Assembly (NCBI RefSeq): GCF_001640805.2
Contig: NC_066833.1
Span: 11,909,344 to 11,973,343 of the forward strand
Direction of reading: 5' to 3'
Source: Lates calcarifer
Lineage: Eukaryota > Chordata > Actinopteri > Centropomidae
DNA length: 64,000 nucleotides
Shown: positions 1 to 10,850 of the stretch, one piece after another
Layout of the letters: each line of letters begins with the position of its first letter
How positions within the stretch are numbered: the stretch's first letter is position 1
Notes under the pieces: generated by a model
Databases searched by the model: none
What the model was told of the DNA's origin: nothing
Seen by the model: only the letters and a program-made list of their open reading frames with translations
Made by a program: the position numbers and the translations under genes

Positions 1-407
1 AGGTTTAGGGTTAATTAATAAAGTGGAGTTGAAAATGGCTGCGACTCCACCTCCACGGCCAGTGTCTCGGGGAATGTGAGTATTAATATGACTGGGGGGG
101 GGTTGATTCATTCAGGCTAACATACTCATCCTGACACAGCCAGGTTTCAGTCAGACAGAATAGATCAAGATGGTGATCTGATATCAAATCATTTACTAGT
201 ACAGCTTTGGATGAGAGATCTGATATTGAGTAATCCGCATTTAATTATTTTATTTTGCTGTACATTTGAGGCGGATGTGCTCATTTTTATTAGATTATTG
301 TGACTAACTCCTCTTTTGTTGATCTTCGATTTATTTAATTTAAATGGTCGGGGGGCAGACACAGTCTCTATGGGGTAATGGAGGGGTGACTGCTCTAAAG
401 GAGGCAC
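1..407 (-). pseudogene. LINE ORF2 start: endonuclease domain, frameshifted and cut by window edge
   Basis: The frame starting at Met 407 reads into KCGLLNIRSL, the first strand of an AP-type endonuclease, then shifts. The expected continuation (VLVNDLISDHHLDLF and CLTETWL) lies in another frame from about 207 down to position 1. The junction near 211-217 looks like a loss of two bases relative to the usual RSLSSKA sequence. The reverse transcriptase would lie beyond the left edge. Confidence 0.75.
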
Positions 408-458
408 AGAGAAGCGTGTAAGACTGCAGCTCTGTCTCCTGGCCTGAACTCTGGATTG

Positions 459-1061
459 TCAGGGCTTTGGCTTCCTAATAAACTCTGTCAGATTTCTAGA
501 TATGAGAGATGCTCCATCAAAAGTGGGATGAATGCCGTCTCTCCTAACCAGACCAGGTCTCCCCCAGAAACTCTTCCAATGATCTACAAAGCCCACATCG
601 TTTTCTGGACACCACCTCGACAGCCAGCGGTTGAGTGAAGACATGCGGCTATACATGTCATCACTGGTCAGATTGGGCAGGGGACCAGAGAAAACTACGG
701 TGTCCGACATGGTCTTTGCAAATGTACACACCGAGTCAATATTAACTTTAGTGACCTCCGACTGGCGTAGTCGGGTGTCATTAGTGCCGACGTGAATAAC
801 AATTTTATTGTATCTACGCTTATCCTTAGCCAGCAGCTTTAAATAAGATTCAATGTCGCCCGCTCTGGCCCCGGGAATACATTTAACTATGATCGCTGGA
901 GTCGCTATCTTCACGTTCCGCAAAATGCAGTCGCCAATCACCAGAGTTGGCTCCTCAGCGGGTGTGTCGCTGAGCGGGGAGTATCTGTTTGAAACGTGAA
1001 CTGGGTGGTGGTCGGCAGTGGGCTTCTGCTTACGACTACGCCTGTCCTTACGAACAGTCAC
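459..1061 (-). pseudogene. LINE ORF1 SGNH/GDSL esterase domain, nucleophile lost
   Basis: A 200-residue open frame shows the SGNH-hydrolase blocks: block I at residues 43-48 reads GDCILR instead of GDSxxR, block III is GTND at 92-95, and block V is DGIH at 175-178. The catalytic Ser of block I is Cys45 here, so hydrolase activity would be lost or altered. Esterase domains of this kind occur in ORF1 proteins of CR1/L2-type LINEs and are thought to help membrane or RNP handling. Open frame continues upstream to about 1140 without a start codon. Confidence 0.8.
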
Positions 1062-1141
1062 CCAGCTAGCCTGCTTTCCCGGCTGCTCGGGAACTGCCGG
1101 GGGAATGCTAACAGGAGCTATGCTAGGCTGCTCCGCACCGG

Positions 1142-1396
1142 CTACAGGGGGCTGTTAAGCACTGCTGAATTAGATTCCATGGTGCGGAGCCGGGACTCTA
1201 ATTCACTAAGCCTCGCCGCGAGTACAGAAAACAGACTACATTTATTACACATACCATTATCATTAAGCGAGGCAGAGGAGTAACTGAACATCTGACACGC
1301 AGAGCAAGAGAAGGCAGGAGAGGGAGAGCGAGAGGCCATGGCTGAGAGTTCAGCTAAATCAGTAGCAGAAGATAGCGTGAATCGATAAAGTACCAC
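1142..1396 (-). pseudogene. LINE ORF1, N-terminal part (Cys-rich and coiled coil)
   Basis: An 84-residue open stretch has paired cysteines (CSAC ... CNKC, about 20 residues apart) that could bind zinc. A leucine/glutamate heptad-like segment (LAARLSELESRLRTMES) follows, as expected for trimerising ORF1 proteins. The frame stops at 1142. The following 80 bases encode an in-frame continuation of the esterase part in a different frame, so ORF1 was split by a single-base-type frameshift. This is a retrotransposon fragment, not a host gene. Confidence 0.7.
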
Positions 1397-1500
1397 ACAG
1401 AAAGTGGAGAAAGTTGGTGATTTAGCAACTACTGTTACTGTGAAAGTGCAGATTAAATTGGTGATAGAGTCACAGAAGTAATGTCGGTAAAAAGAAAGTA

Positions 1501-2325
1501 TCTAGTCTGAGACAGGTATACACCAAACGATGATCTCCAAACACCGGTAACCGGAAATGACGGAATACACTTACCGCAGTACGTCAGCACACGTGCAGTA
1601 CGTCAGCACACAAAGCGATAACTTGCCCTCTTAACTCACCACTACTATTTACCACCTTTTCCGCACTAATGACTTTTGACAAGGGAAGCTACAAACTGTA
1701 GAAAATGTCAAAATACAAAATATATTTTAAAAGGAAGAAGGTGTCTGCATACTAACACCATGAAATGATCTTTTACAGAGTGGAGGTGCATTAATTACAG
1801 ACAGTCATTTTAAAAACATTTTCATTTGTCTGCCATGTAGAATCCCTAATTAAATACAGTACAGAACAGTTGTAGAAAAAAGTATGGCATATTAATAGAA
1901 ACATATAATTTGAGTATAATTAGTATATTAGTTTTAGTTTTTGAATAATGGAAGCATAGGATTTTTTTGAGCCCTGCACACCCACACAGGTCTTTCATTT
2001 ATTCATGCTGACTTCTGTTAAGGTTGATGCTGGATGGAAAGGCTCTGGAAATTACAAGAGGTCACCAAACTCTGTGAACTGTGAACTGATGAGAATGATG
2101 AAGTTGTAGGCTGACCTCTTAAAGGTACCTTGTGGAGACTGTGACCACTAGTGACGCTATGGAGCAATGTTTTTTAAGACACAGAAAGTCTCATGCAGCA
2201 TGAAAACACCTGTATAGGTGTTTGTTTTTTATTTATAACAGTATCTTCTTCTGTAATGGTGAATGTTATGATATCCATATACAACTGCATGTCTTCTATC
2301 TTTAATTAACATATAGTTGTCTTAC
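1501..2325. other. No gene seen: presumed UGT intron 4
   Basis: Starts directly 3' of the UGT exon-4 splice donor on the minus strand. I looked for the expected last UGT exon (membrane-proximal region, transmembrane helix, basic tail) and found no matching open frame. No repeat was recognised in 1640-2320. Confidence 0.5.
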
Positions 2326-2545
2326 CTTTTATCATAGGTGAGTTTATTTAATGCAACCAATAGCTTCTCTGTTGTCACATCGTAAATACTGAGTTTCTCT
2401 GCGACACCGCGGACCACCATGCGATGTACATTGTCTCCCTGGTCCCCAAACAGTGGAAACATCAACATGGGTACAGCATTACAGATACCCTCGTAGATAC
2501 CGTGGGTACCGCCGTGAGTGATGAACACTTTAGCCTTGGGATGGG
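2326..2545 (-). CDS. ugt1: UGT exon 4 (220 bp): donor-binding signature
   Basis: After a CCCCAG acceptor it reads [20 protein letters not shown] and then PLFGDQGDN, the UDP-glucuronate signature with the conserved Asp-Gln pair. It ends in YDK at an AG/GTAAG donor. Ala replaces the more usual Gly before HPK. Confidence 0.92.
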
Positions 2546-5380
2546 CTGGGGAGCAGAGGAAAAGTTATATTTAAGTTCAAGGTCCTCAAGATGCCATAGT
2601 CATAATACTGAATCAGATGAATGTCTTTTGAATGTTGTGTTGAAGTTGTCTAAAAAGGATAAAATATTAGCACTGAATAACAGTAGGGTAAGATTTGGGA
2701 AAAAAAAGTCATTCTCTGTTATTTATATTATTAACACATTTACTTGTTTGTTGTTAGTCTTAATAGTATAATAAAGTAGTATAACGATAGCAGCACCTCA
2801 TACTAAATAAAACTAAACACACCTAAGAGATCGTTCTGAGGTAGCCACTTCATAAGCTTGACGTTCTCAGGTACATCCCCAGGTGTGATTCCAGTGTATC
2901 GCCACACAACCTGAAACATAAGATAAGATAAGATAATCCTTTATTAGTCCAACAATGGGGAAATTTACATTGTTGCAGCAGCATACATGATTGAAAAGAT
3001 AGAAAAAGACATAAATACCAGTAAAAGACAAGATAAAAACAAGATAATGCTGTAAAAAATACACATGAGAACAGTAGAAACATGACAGTGTAATAAAAAA
3101 TATTAACAGAAGAGCAATATACACAGGACTTTATACATAGAGACTAAATAAATAATACCTCTTCATTTGAAACATTTGATGTGCAAACTATTATGAAAGG
3201 AGGTTGTGGCATGTTCATAAGGCAAGGTAGTGAACAACGTCTTACAGTTCAGCCTGATAAGGGCTTTAGCATACTGTACATAATGATTCTGGCTAATTTG
3301 TAAATGTTTGACATGCATGTGTTTCTTGAAACCTCAGTAATGTTTTATCTGAAGGAAATATATAACAGTCTGATAAAAGTAAAAAGTAGAATCTAAGCAA
3401 AGTGATTTAATCTATTAAGATCATTGTTACCCTTTGAGGAATTTGCCGAAAGGCATCAAAGAACTGTTTAGCTTTCTCCTCAGGCATGTTGGACACCATT
3501 GATCCCATTGTAAAGACAATAAATCCGTCATCACCTGAGCCATTCACAAACTCCTCCAAGTCCTGCAGGGGGGGTTGGAGAAGACACAAAAATTACCTCA
3601 AGAAATGTATAAATTGTTTGTAGAGTGTGTGCATTTATGTTGATAATAAAAGGTGATGTACTGGACAAAGACCAATATGCACCAGCTTTTTTTTTTTTTT
3701 TTTAAGATGCAGCCAATGTGTCTGTTCCATCTGATCTGCTGTCACACTTTATTTTCAAATATACTCAAGGGAATTCATTTGACCAACATGATTTCAGCAT
3801 AGATCCACCCAATTAAGTTATCTTAGAAGCAAAATCTAATTTGTGCTTATATCCTATTGTGCTTATACCAGTAAGGATTTGAAATCTGCTAATACCTTGG
3901 CTCAGATCACACACATCTTCTAGAAGAGCAGACAAACCTGTTTTCTCAAAGTGCTATGAACCAAAGCTTGATAAACCATGATTAACACTGAAAACAATCT
4001 TTCTAGCACTGGTGTTTTGATCTTAAAATGTATGTTGAAATATTTTTTATCTCAATAGTCAAAATGAATAGCACATAAACCTTTTGTGGCTAGAAAAGTA
4101 TCTGACCAGTTCAAAACATATTGCATATGAAACACCTGAGCAAATAAAGTATTTCCAGCCTTTTAAGTCATGGACAATGATATCAAACTAAGATTTAAGC
4201 TGCATCAATCGATTTTTTTGTCACATGAGGTCAGATGAAATCTATAACAAGCTAAATAAGACATATAATATATAACCCTGTTAAGTCATTTTGGCCAACA
4301 TGTTAGCAAACCGTTACATATTTACACATCAGGCAGACATGAAACAACACTGGCACTCATCCAGCACTCAGTAATGGCTTTCATATTCAACATTAGTTAG
4401 TGTTTTGTTTTTTTGCCAGTTCTTGTGACATCAAAGTTTAAGGGGTTTGCTTTAGCCTGAGTCAACACTTGATTATTGCATTCTTCTTCTAATGCATTTT
4501 AATGCATGCACATACTCACCACTGGCAGAGGAGCTTTCTTTGCACAGTTGATACCTCCAATAAAAACCATATTTGGCATGACAGGCCTGGCCCATTCAAA
4601 AGTAAAGTCGTATCTGAGAAGCCAGATAGCACCATGACTAACAAGGTCCTTATAGGTCATGTTGTCGCCAAAATACCTGCTGACCAGGTCATCAAAGTGG
4701 ACATAGATTATTTTGCACATATAGGACTCCACAAAAGACATGATCATGTTTTTGACTCTCTCTGGGAAGGTCATGGTGCCTGTATTACCAGAGAAGAACA
4801 CAGGAACATAAGAAGGAGGAGAAGGGCACTGGTTAGCCTTTAGATCCAGCTCACATGGAAGTCCACGCAGGAAATAAACAGCTGGGATGGAAAGTACACG
4901 AGCCAGGATGGGGCCGCAGGGAAGGAAGGGGTCTGTAAGCATGAGATCGAAGCCCCCTCCCCTCAGTTGACTCATTAGAGGCTCATTGTTCAGCATACTC
5001 TCACAACCTTTCACCTGAAGAGAAGTGAAGTTAACCAAACGCTGCACATTGATGAGCATGTCTGTGAAAGCTGGTGGTTTGAGGAACACTCCAGTCCTCA
5101 GCTCGTTGAATTTTCCATCCAGTTCAGCTTTGGTGAATGGCACTTGGTAGATCTCAGTCTTGAAGCTCTCTGAGCTGTGAATCAACAGGCTGGTTTCAGG
5201 CACCAGCACCAAGACCTCATGGCCCCTGCGAGTGAGCTCCTTCACCAGTATCTTCATGCTAAGCCAGTGGCTCCCATCCACAGGCATTACCAGTACTTTC
5301 CCTCCCTGAACGGGCCCCAGACTGAGGCAGCACAGCCAGGCCACCAGCCCCAGTGTAGGAAACCACATCCCGTTGCTCAT
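2326..5380 (-). CDS. ugt1: UDP-glucuronosyltransferase, UGT1 family (exons 1-4 of 5; last exon outside window)
   Basis: Transfers glucuronic acid from UDP-glucuronate to lipophilic substrates in the ER lumen. Exons on the minus strand: 5380-4520 (861 bp), 3562-3431 (132), 2910-2823 (88) and 2545-2326 (220), all with GT-AG junctions and consistent phase. A long first exon followed by 132/88/220 bp is the UGT1 pattern; UGT2 genes split the first exon. Protein: signal peptide 1-26, catalytic His38 in DGSHW, partner Asp150 in LTDPF, and the UDP-sugar signature spread over exons 3-4 ([24 protein letters not shown]). The stop, transmembrane helix and dilysine tail would be on a fifth exon not present here. 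Start chosen at 5380 because it gives a clean signal peptide; Met5 is an alternative. Confidence 0.9.
2823..2910 (-). CDS. ugt1: UGT exon 3 (88 bp)
   Basis: Encodes VVWRYTG and then [12 protein letters not shown], ending one base into a codon at an AG/GTGTG donor. It was too short to appear as an obvious open frame. The acceptor is TTTCAG. The WLPQ motif contacts the uracil of UDP in this family. Confidence 0.9.
2917..3125 (-). repeat. Interspersed retroelement 3' tail in UGT intron 2
   Basis: On the minus strand the segment ends with a GGACTAATAAAGGATTAT-type sequence followed by several TCTTA units. This tail recurs widely in fish genomes as the 3' end of a LINE or SINE family; the attribution is from memory and no family is named. 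It lies immediately upstream of the exon-3 acceptor. Confidence 0.5.
3126..3430. other. UGT intron 2, nothing recognised
   Basis: AT-rich sequence between exons 2 and 3 with no coding or repeat signal that I recognise. Confidence 0.5.
3431..3562 (-). CDS. ugt1: UGT exon 2 (132 bp)
   Basis: Begins after a CTGCAG acceptor with [14 protein letters not shown] and ends IPQR before a GTAACA donor. It carries the [12 protein letters not shown] loop at the start of the UDP-sugar-binding domain. Length equals the usual common exon 2 of UGT1 genes. Confidence 0.92.
3563..4519. other. UGT intron 1
   Basis: Contains a T tract at about 3688-3703. The segment 4325-4519 next to exon 1 is part of the block duplicated at 8896. 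No other feature recognised. Confidence 0.6.
4325..5112 (-). repeat. Segmental duplication, copy A (inside the intact UGT exon 1)
   Basis: This 788-bp block matches 8896-9683 in the same orientation at a constant offset of 4571, with only scattered substitutions and one pair of compensating single-base indels. It covers about 195 bases of intron 1 and the 3' 593 bases of exon 1. The copy here is the parental one because it continues into a complete exon. Confidence 0.92.
4520..5380 (-). CDS. ugt1: UGT exon 1: signal peptide and substrate-binding half
   Basis: 287 codons, ending phase 0 (CCA GTG) at a GTGAGT donor. It contains the hydrophobic signal peptide (about residues 5-25), [12 protein letters not shown] with the catalytic His, and [12 protein letters not shown] with the catalytic Asp. 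In UGT1 loci this is the variable exon that sets substrate range. The open frame on the opposite strand over 4502-4843 is a shadow of this exon. Confidence 0.92.
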
Positions 5381-5540
5381 TGCCTCCTCTCTGTCCTGTA
5401 AGATGGCTTTTTGTAAGAGCTAGTGGTGTCTGTTGTTAAGAGGTGTCTTTATGTGTGTGCATGTGTGAGTGAGTGTGTGTTTAAATTCTACAGGAAGTTC
5501 AGGCTGAATTTGTAGGCGGGTCATTATATAACCATGGAAG
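5381..5540 (-). promoter_or_regulatory. Probable UGT promoter and 5' UTR with TATA-like box
   Basis: On the minus strand GGTTATATAATGA lies at about 5521-5533, roughly 140 bases upstream of the UGT start codon. This is the right order of distance for a TATA box with a 5' UTR of about 110 bases. The start context is GAGGCAATGAG. Position is inferred. Confidence 0.4.
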
Positions 5541-8500
5541 ACAGAGCGAGTGGAGATTCCCAGTGGATTTTGTGGTGAAGTCTGGCTGAGTTTGTCTCCA
5601 GTTAATGATTCTCTTGTGTGACATGGTATATGTTTCTCACTTCATGTCTTTCCTTGCATGTCTTAGTGTATTCATTTACACATTTATAAGTGACATAATA
5701 CAGCTTTCATATTGTATAAATACAGTGTGTTTATCCAACCATGAAAAATGTAAACAGAAAGCTAAGTGTCTTTTGTGAAGCCAACAGAAAAAATATTGTC
5801 TTTATTACATTTAGTAATCATACTAATTTCTGCATGAGTTTTTTTTTATTTATTTTTTTTTTTTTACTTGCATTAATTTCTGTTTGTCTGTTTATCTTTT
5901 TCAGGGTTGGTAAGACTTGCAAGTCATGGTGGCTGCGCATATTTGCAGCTTGTACTGCCTACTGATTTGATCAAAGTCCTCTCTGTTTATCCTGGCTGCT
6001 CCTTCCCTCTCACTTCTGAAAAACAGACACATGCGTGCCTAATGGGCTGTTGCGTGCTCCCTTTTTTAACTTCCCACCCCCCAGTCTCTCTAGTCACACA
6101 CACACGTCTACCTACAACCATTGTAAAGAGAACGGTGGCGTGCGAAGCAAGCAGTAATCTGAAACCAACACCCTCTCTTTGGAGGGAGATGATAACATCA
6201 GACCAACGTTGTAATGCATGGAATTTCACCCTGGGTTACAACTTGCTTTACCTTAGTTAACTCCTTTTTAAAATAGTAGTTGCACTGGCCATGAATTTGA
6301 ATAAAATAATAGTTTATTTAGATGTATAAAGAAAAAAGGAGATTGTTATTAGGAGATTATCCGGACTAAAGTAAGATGAGCTTAGTAGAGAAATGACACA
6401 TACAACACTGTCAGATTCTCTTGTCCTGGAATGTGCTGTCCTGTGTTTTTTTATTGTATTTCTCCACAGTGTGAATCCACTTGGGGCAACACACATGTTT
6501 TTACAAATTTAGGAGAATGACTGCCTACTGTGGTAAAAACAAACAAACATTGGTATGAAAGGGGTGGTTATCATAGGGACTGTTACTTGAGTAGAAAGTA
6601 GTTCCAATTAAATCAGCAGACATTGTGTTCTGTGGATATGAAATATCTAGATTAAAAATGTCATTATTGACAAATGTCATACCACATGAGAGAAATGAAA
6701 ACATTTCACTTTTATTTTATGTAATTTACTTTTTTGGTAAGTTGAGGGGGAAAAGATCACCTTGGTAAAGCACTGCTAAATCCCAAAATAACAACAAAAA
6801 ATGCTGCAATGCAAACAGTCCTTGCACTCGCTGAACATTACATTTGAAGGCTAATATGAAATTAAATGTTTTCAGCATTTCTGTGGATGGCATCGTCAAG
6901 CTGTCATTTTGTCTGCCAGCCCTTCTTGTCCCCTGCTAAAGCAACAAATCTTTCTTTGTCTGTGTCACTGTACGGTTTGTGAATGCAAATATCCATTCCC
7001 TCTGTGATCCCAACTGACATTTCACCACTCATGTAACCACTGTTCGCCTTGCATTTACATACAGTATGACCCCTGGTCCTTTTCCCGTGGTATAACTGCT
7101 CCCCTGCCCTTCAACCTGGGTCAGTTTACTACCTCAGATCTGCTCTGTGGGTGAGTAACCTCACCGTATTCTAGAATACTAATAAATCACCACCACTACA
7201 GTAAACTTTAAACTATGGACTTTCTTCAACATTGGTGACACTTCACCTCACTACAGGACGGTGCAAGAGGAGTGCTGTTTCCTGCCTTAGTGTCTGTGTG
7301 TAGGCGAGCATTACTCATTAAAGCCCACAACCTTGTCTAAACTGGCCACAAAGTGAAACACCTCAACAGCAGCAGCTACATCATCCGTCACTGTCACTGC
7401 ATCTGTTCAGTCACAGTCTAGTTGTGCATTTAGAATTTCTTTGAAATCACTCAAAACCCAGAACATAATTAAATACTTTTTATCACAATTAGATGTAGAA
7501 ATTGTGTAGTCAACTGCTTTGATTAAATTTGCAATGTATCTCCTCTCTGGGGCAGATAACTGAAAAAAGTGGCTGAAATGCTTCCAGTATAAATAAAATG
7601 TATAGTGATGTGCTTTTTTTGCAATAGCAAGGGCTGTAGTGTGAAACCTTCAAACCATGTATAGACATCTTGTCAGACTATTTCAATGAAGAGTATAGGA
7701 TAAAAATCTGCTCTTCTTTATCTTCTACATAAAGACTGCTCATTTAAATATTTTTGAAACTTTTCATGTCCTCACCACAAGACAGAGCTCATGTAATAAA
7801 CATCTAACTTCAAACAACATAAGGGATTATCGTGTGTTGCTTGCAGACAGGCTGTCATAAAAAACACAACACAAATCTCAATATGAATGCAATGTTAACA
7901 TGCTTACAACCACTAACAATCCAGACAGATGACATGCTGACAACCCGATGAAAAATTAGAAGATTGTGTGTGTGTGTGTGTTATTCTGCAGTTTCCAGGC
8001 AAGCTGATGCCTGTCAGTTACATCTGCCAACAGAACAAAATAAACCCTAATTAATTTCAGATCAGTCATGCAGCTCAAACTGCTGTTAGGGATTTTGTTT
8101 GTTTATTTGCACGATTTGTGTGGATTGTGTTCATATTTGGCCATTTTATGACAGAAGTATTTTCATGCACTGTATTTTTTAAATTAAAATGTTTCTGTCT
8201 TTCTGTCTGTTTTCTTAACTGCTTTGAAGACACAGAAAAAGAAAAAAAACTTTTTAATGAGAGAGGTAATGTAGTTTTGATGCTGCTGCTAAACTAAGTG
8301 ATTGTGCTCTTCAACCAGATGGTGGTGCCAAACCCATAAAATCACTCAAAAGCAGAAATTAGCAAATATTTTCTGTTGGTTAACTGAATCAATTCACTAA
8401 ACAATCAAGCCCTAAATGCTACATAGTTCTTATCATTGTCAATCAAAAACAGGATTGTAACATGGAACACAAGGAAGGACTTTGTTTCTTCAGCAAGCTA

Positions 8501-8895
8501 CTGCAATGCTATATAGAGATATATATTTCTACTCTCTCCCTTAGTCCTGCTGGCTGAGATCCAGTACATATGAAAGGTTAGTGGCAGTCTGTTTAGAGTT
8601 CAGGACAGTGGGTGTGTCAGCTGTGAAGTAAAGACTGTGGGGTGGGGTTTGCAGTTTACAGGTGGTGTGGTTTTCATATTTATGCTAGGTGGAAAAAAGT
8701 TGATAAATATAAGTGCATACCTAGCAAGCCCTGTATACATTCCCCTCTCTTTCACCTCCTGCTTTGACTCAAGTAATGTCAGACTAAATGTGGGTACAGT
8801 TAAGAGCCATTCTTCTAAAAAACATATCTTTCTCCTGTCTATCTGTATCTATACTTTTAATATGGGCCAATGAAAGCACACACATTTGAGAGGGT
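5541..8895. other. Intergenic, no gene seen
   Basis: Upstream of the UGT gene. It has T tracts near 5840-5870 and a short (TG)n at 7965-7981. A stretch at about 7170-7250 ends in TTGGTGACA, reminiscent of an LTR/primer-binding-site junction but not provable. Open frames at 5907-6260 lack any coding signature. Confidence 0.5.
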
Positions 8896-9683
8896 CACAT
8901 CAGGCAGACATGGAACAACACTGGCACTCATCCAGCACTCAGTAATGGCTTTCATATTCAACATTAGTTTTTTTGTGTTTTTTTTGCCAGTTCTTGTGAC
9001 ATCAAAGTTTAAGGGGTTTGCTTTAGCCTGAGTCAACACTTGATTATTGCATTCTTCTTCTAATGCATTTTAATGCATGCACATACTCACCACTGGCAGA
9101 GGAGCTTTCTTTGCACAGTTGATACCTCCAATAAAAACCATATTTGGCATGACAGGCCTGGGCCATTCAAAAGTAAAGTCGTATCTGAGAAGCCAGATAG
9201 CACCATGACTAACAAGGTCCTTATAGGTCATGTTGTCTCCAAAATACCTGCTGACCAGGTCATCAAAGTGGACATAGATTATTTTGCACATATAGGACTC
9301 CACAAAAGACATGATCATGTTTTTGACTCTCTCTGGGAAGGTCATGGTGCCTGTATTACCAGAGAAGAACACAGAAACATAAGAAGGCAGGAGAAGGCAC
9401 TGGTTAGCCTTTAGATCCAGCTCACATGGAAGTCCACGCAGGAAATAAACAGCTGGGATGGAAAGTACACGAGCCAGGATGGGGCCGCAGGGAAGGAAGG
9501 GGTCTGTAAGCATGAGATCGAAGCCCCCTCCCCTCAGTTGACTCATTAGAGGCTCATTGTTCAGCATACTCTCACAACCTTTCACCTGAAGAGAAGTGAA
9601 GTTAACCAAACGCTGCACATTGATGAGCATGTCTGTGAAAGCTGGTGGTTTGAGGAACACTCCAGTCCTCAGCTCGTTGAATT
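8896..9683 (-). repeat. Segmental duplication, copy B (truncated UGT exon 1)
   Basis: Direct-orientation copy of 4325-5112. Homology starts abruptly at CACATCAGGCAGACA and ends at GTTGAATT. No target-site duplication flanks it, so it looks like a local DNA duplication rather than a transposition. Confidence 0.92.
9091..9683 (-). pseudogene. 5'-truncated duplicate of UGT exon 1
   Basis: Encodes residues 91-287 of the UGT protein. It lacks the signal peptide and the catalytic His38 segment but retains Asp150 and an intact GTGAGT splice donor at the 3' end. The upstream in-frame ATG at 9699 lies outside the homology and is accidental. Differences from the parent include QCLLLPSYVS for [10 protein letters not shown], produced by a one-base insertion and a nearby one-base deletion. 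It could be a relic of an exon-1 array sharing common exons, as in UGT1 loci, but as it stands it cannot encode a working enzyme. Confidence 0.8.
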
Positions 9684-10850
9684 CACTTATTACTACCAAT
9701 TAAAGTTTTGGTTACATATAGCACAACAAATCTTGATTTCCTTTGTATTCCAAGGAATAGTTCACAAACCATATACAAAGAAAATCACTATTTATCAACA
9801 AGTATAATGCTTATGAAGTCCTATTATTACAAGTGTGTCTTACTATATTGTTATCTACATATTATCATTTTACACACCAGCGCCCAGTTATTATTTTCAA
9901 GTAAAGTGTTGCCACCGGAAGTCTACTGCAGCATAGGAAAGAAAGAAACAGTAAGGAGATACCTGCACACTGAACTGATACTGGCTCAGTGGTTTACTCA
10001 GCAACATTTTGTCCTGAACTGCTCTTCTTGTGTTTCATTGTTTCACCTTTATGCTATATTGCATCATTGTCTCTAACCACAAGCCTTCAATTGCCAGTCT
10101 GTAGCCACAGTCATTAAAGCTTGGAGGTAGAGAAAGTTCACATTCATTACTCTTACAAACATTCAGCACATGACATAAATAAGACTGTTTAAACTGTCAG
10201 ATGTAAACTGAAGTTTTAAGTATGGATTCATTAACCGTTTCATCTGCTCACTGCAAACTACTGTCTTCTCTGCAAAGTGAGACTCTTAGCTGTTACCACA
10301 TGGTGGTGCCAAAGTCACGTAAATCCCTAATAGCAGCCTTGTCCACAGTAGAAAACCCTGTTGCCTTTGTACAGCCACAGCCAACTTCTGACCTTTTGCT
10401 GTCTGTACTGTGTGGTTAGGACTGCTGCGTCAGCCAGTTCTCAGATGAATAAACATTTCTCACCACTTGTGTTTTTACTTGCATGATTCAAACACCCATG
10501 TCAATATGATTGTGTTTGCAAGATGGAAGCCATTACTGCACCGATTTAAATAATTTTTAAAAGGTGTTGTGTCAAAGTTGTGTATACATTCTTCAGATCT
10601 CCAAGAACATCTGTCAATGCGCAGCGAAACCATGGTCGCATTTACTCTAATGTGCCCAAACATCCATTCATCACAACCATGGTAAACACAATGAAAACCA
10701 GTTGCACAAGTGAGATTACACGTCCAAGCTTTTAAAGGGTTAAAAACGTGGACGTGTGGCTGAGCAAAACCTTGATAACAGTGACATCAAGGCTCTTACT
10801 TGTCTCCTAGATGGAGAGAGTAAGACTTCAGAAGTAGATCTTTAGGTCTG
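9684..10850. other. Intergenic, nothing recognised
   Basis: Between the UGT copy and the nxph2 promoter region. Open frames here are short, AT-rich and unlike any family I know. Confidence 0.5.

Larger units (their letters stand above)
1..1500 (-). mobile_element. Decayed LINE retrotransposon, 5' part (ORF1 + start of ORF2), runs off left edge
   Basis: Read on the minus strand, this holds a short leader, an ORF1 (about 1396 to 459) and the start of an ORF2 (407 to 1). ORF1 has a Cys-rich N-terminus with a coiled coil and an SGNH-hydrolase domain. ORF2 opens with an LLNIRSL motif and continues with FCLTETWL and RGGGVAAI, typical of the apurinic endonuclease domain of non-LTR retrotransposons. 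This layout is seen in CR1/L2-type LINEs of fish; clade assignment is from memory. Both ORFs carry frameshifts, so the copy is dead. It sits where intron 4 of the UGT gene would be. The 5' boundary near 1500 is approximate. Confidence 0.85.

Noticed and set aside
1..20. AGGTTTAGGGTTAA at the left edge resembling telomeric TTAGGG
   Set aside because: It lies inside the LINE ORF2 frame and has a single TTAGGG unit.
4502..4843. 113-codon plus-strand open frame over the UGT exon, repeated at 9073-9414
   Set aside because: It is antisense to UGT exon 1 and its duplicate. The minus-strand reading has a signal peptide, catalytic residues and splice sites, and the plus frame has none.
8316..10335. 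Shared word ATGGTGGTGCCAAA at about 8318 and 10300
   Set aside because: Similarity covers only about 30 bases with mismatches, too short to claim a repeat without a search.
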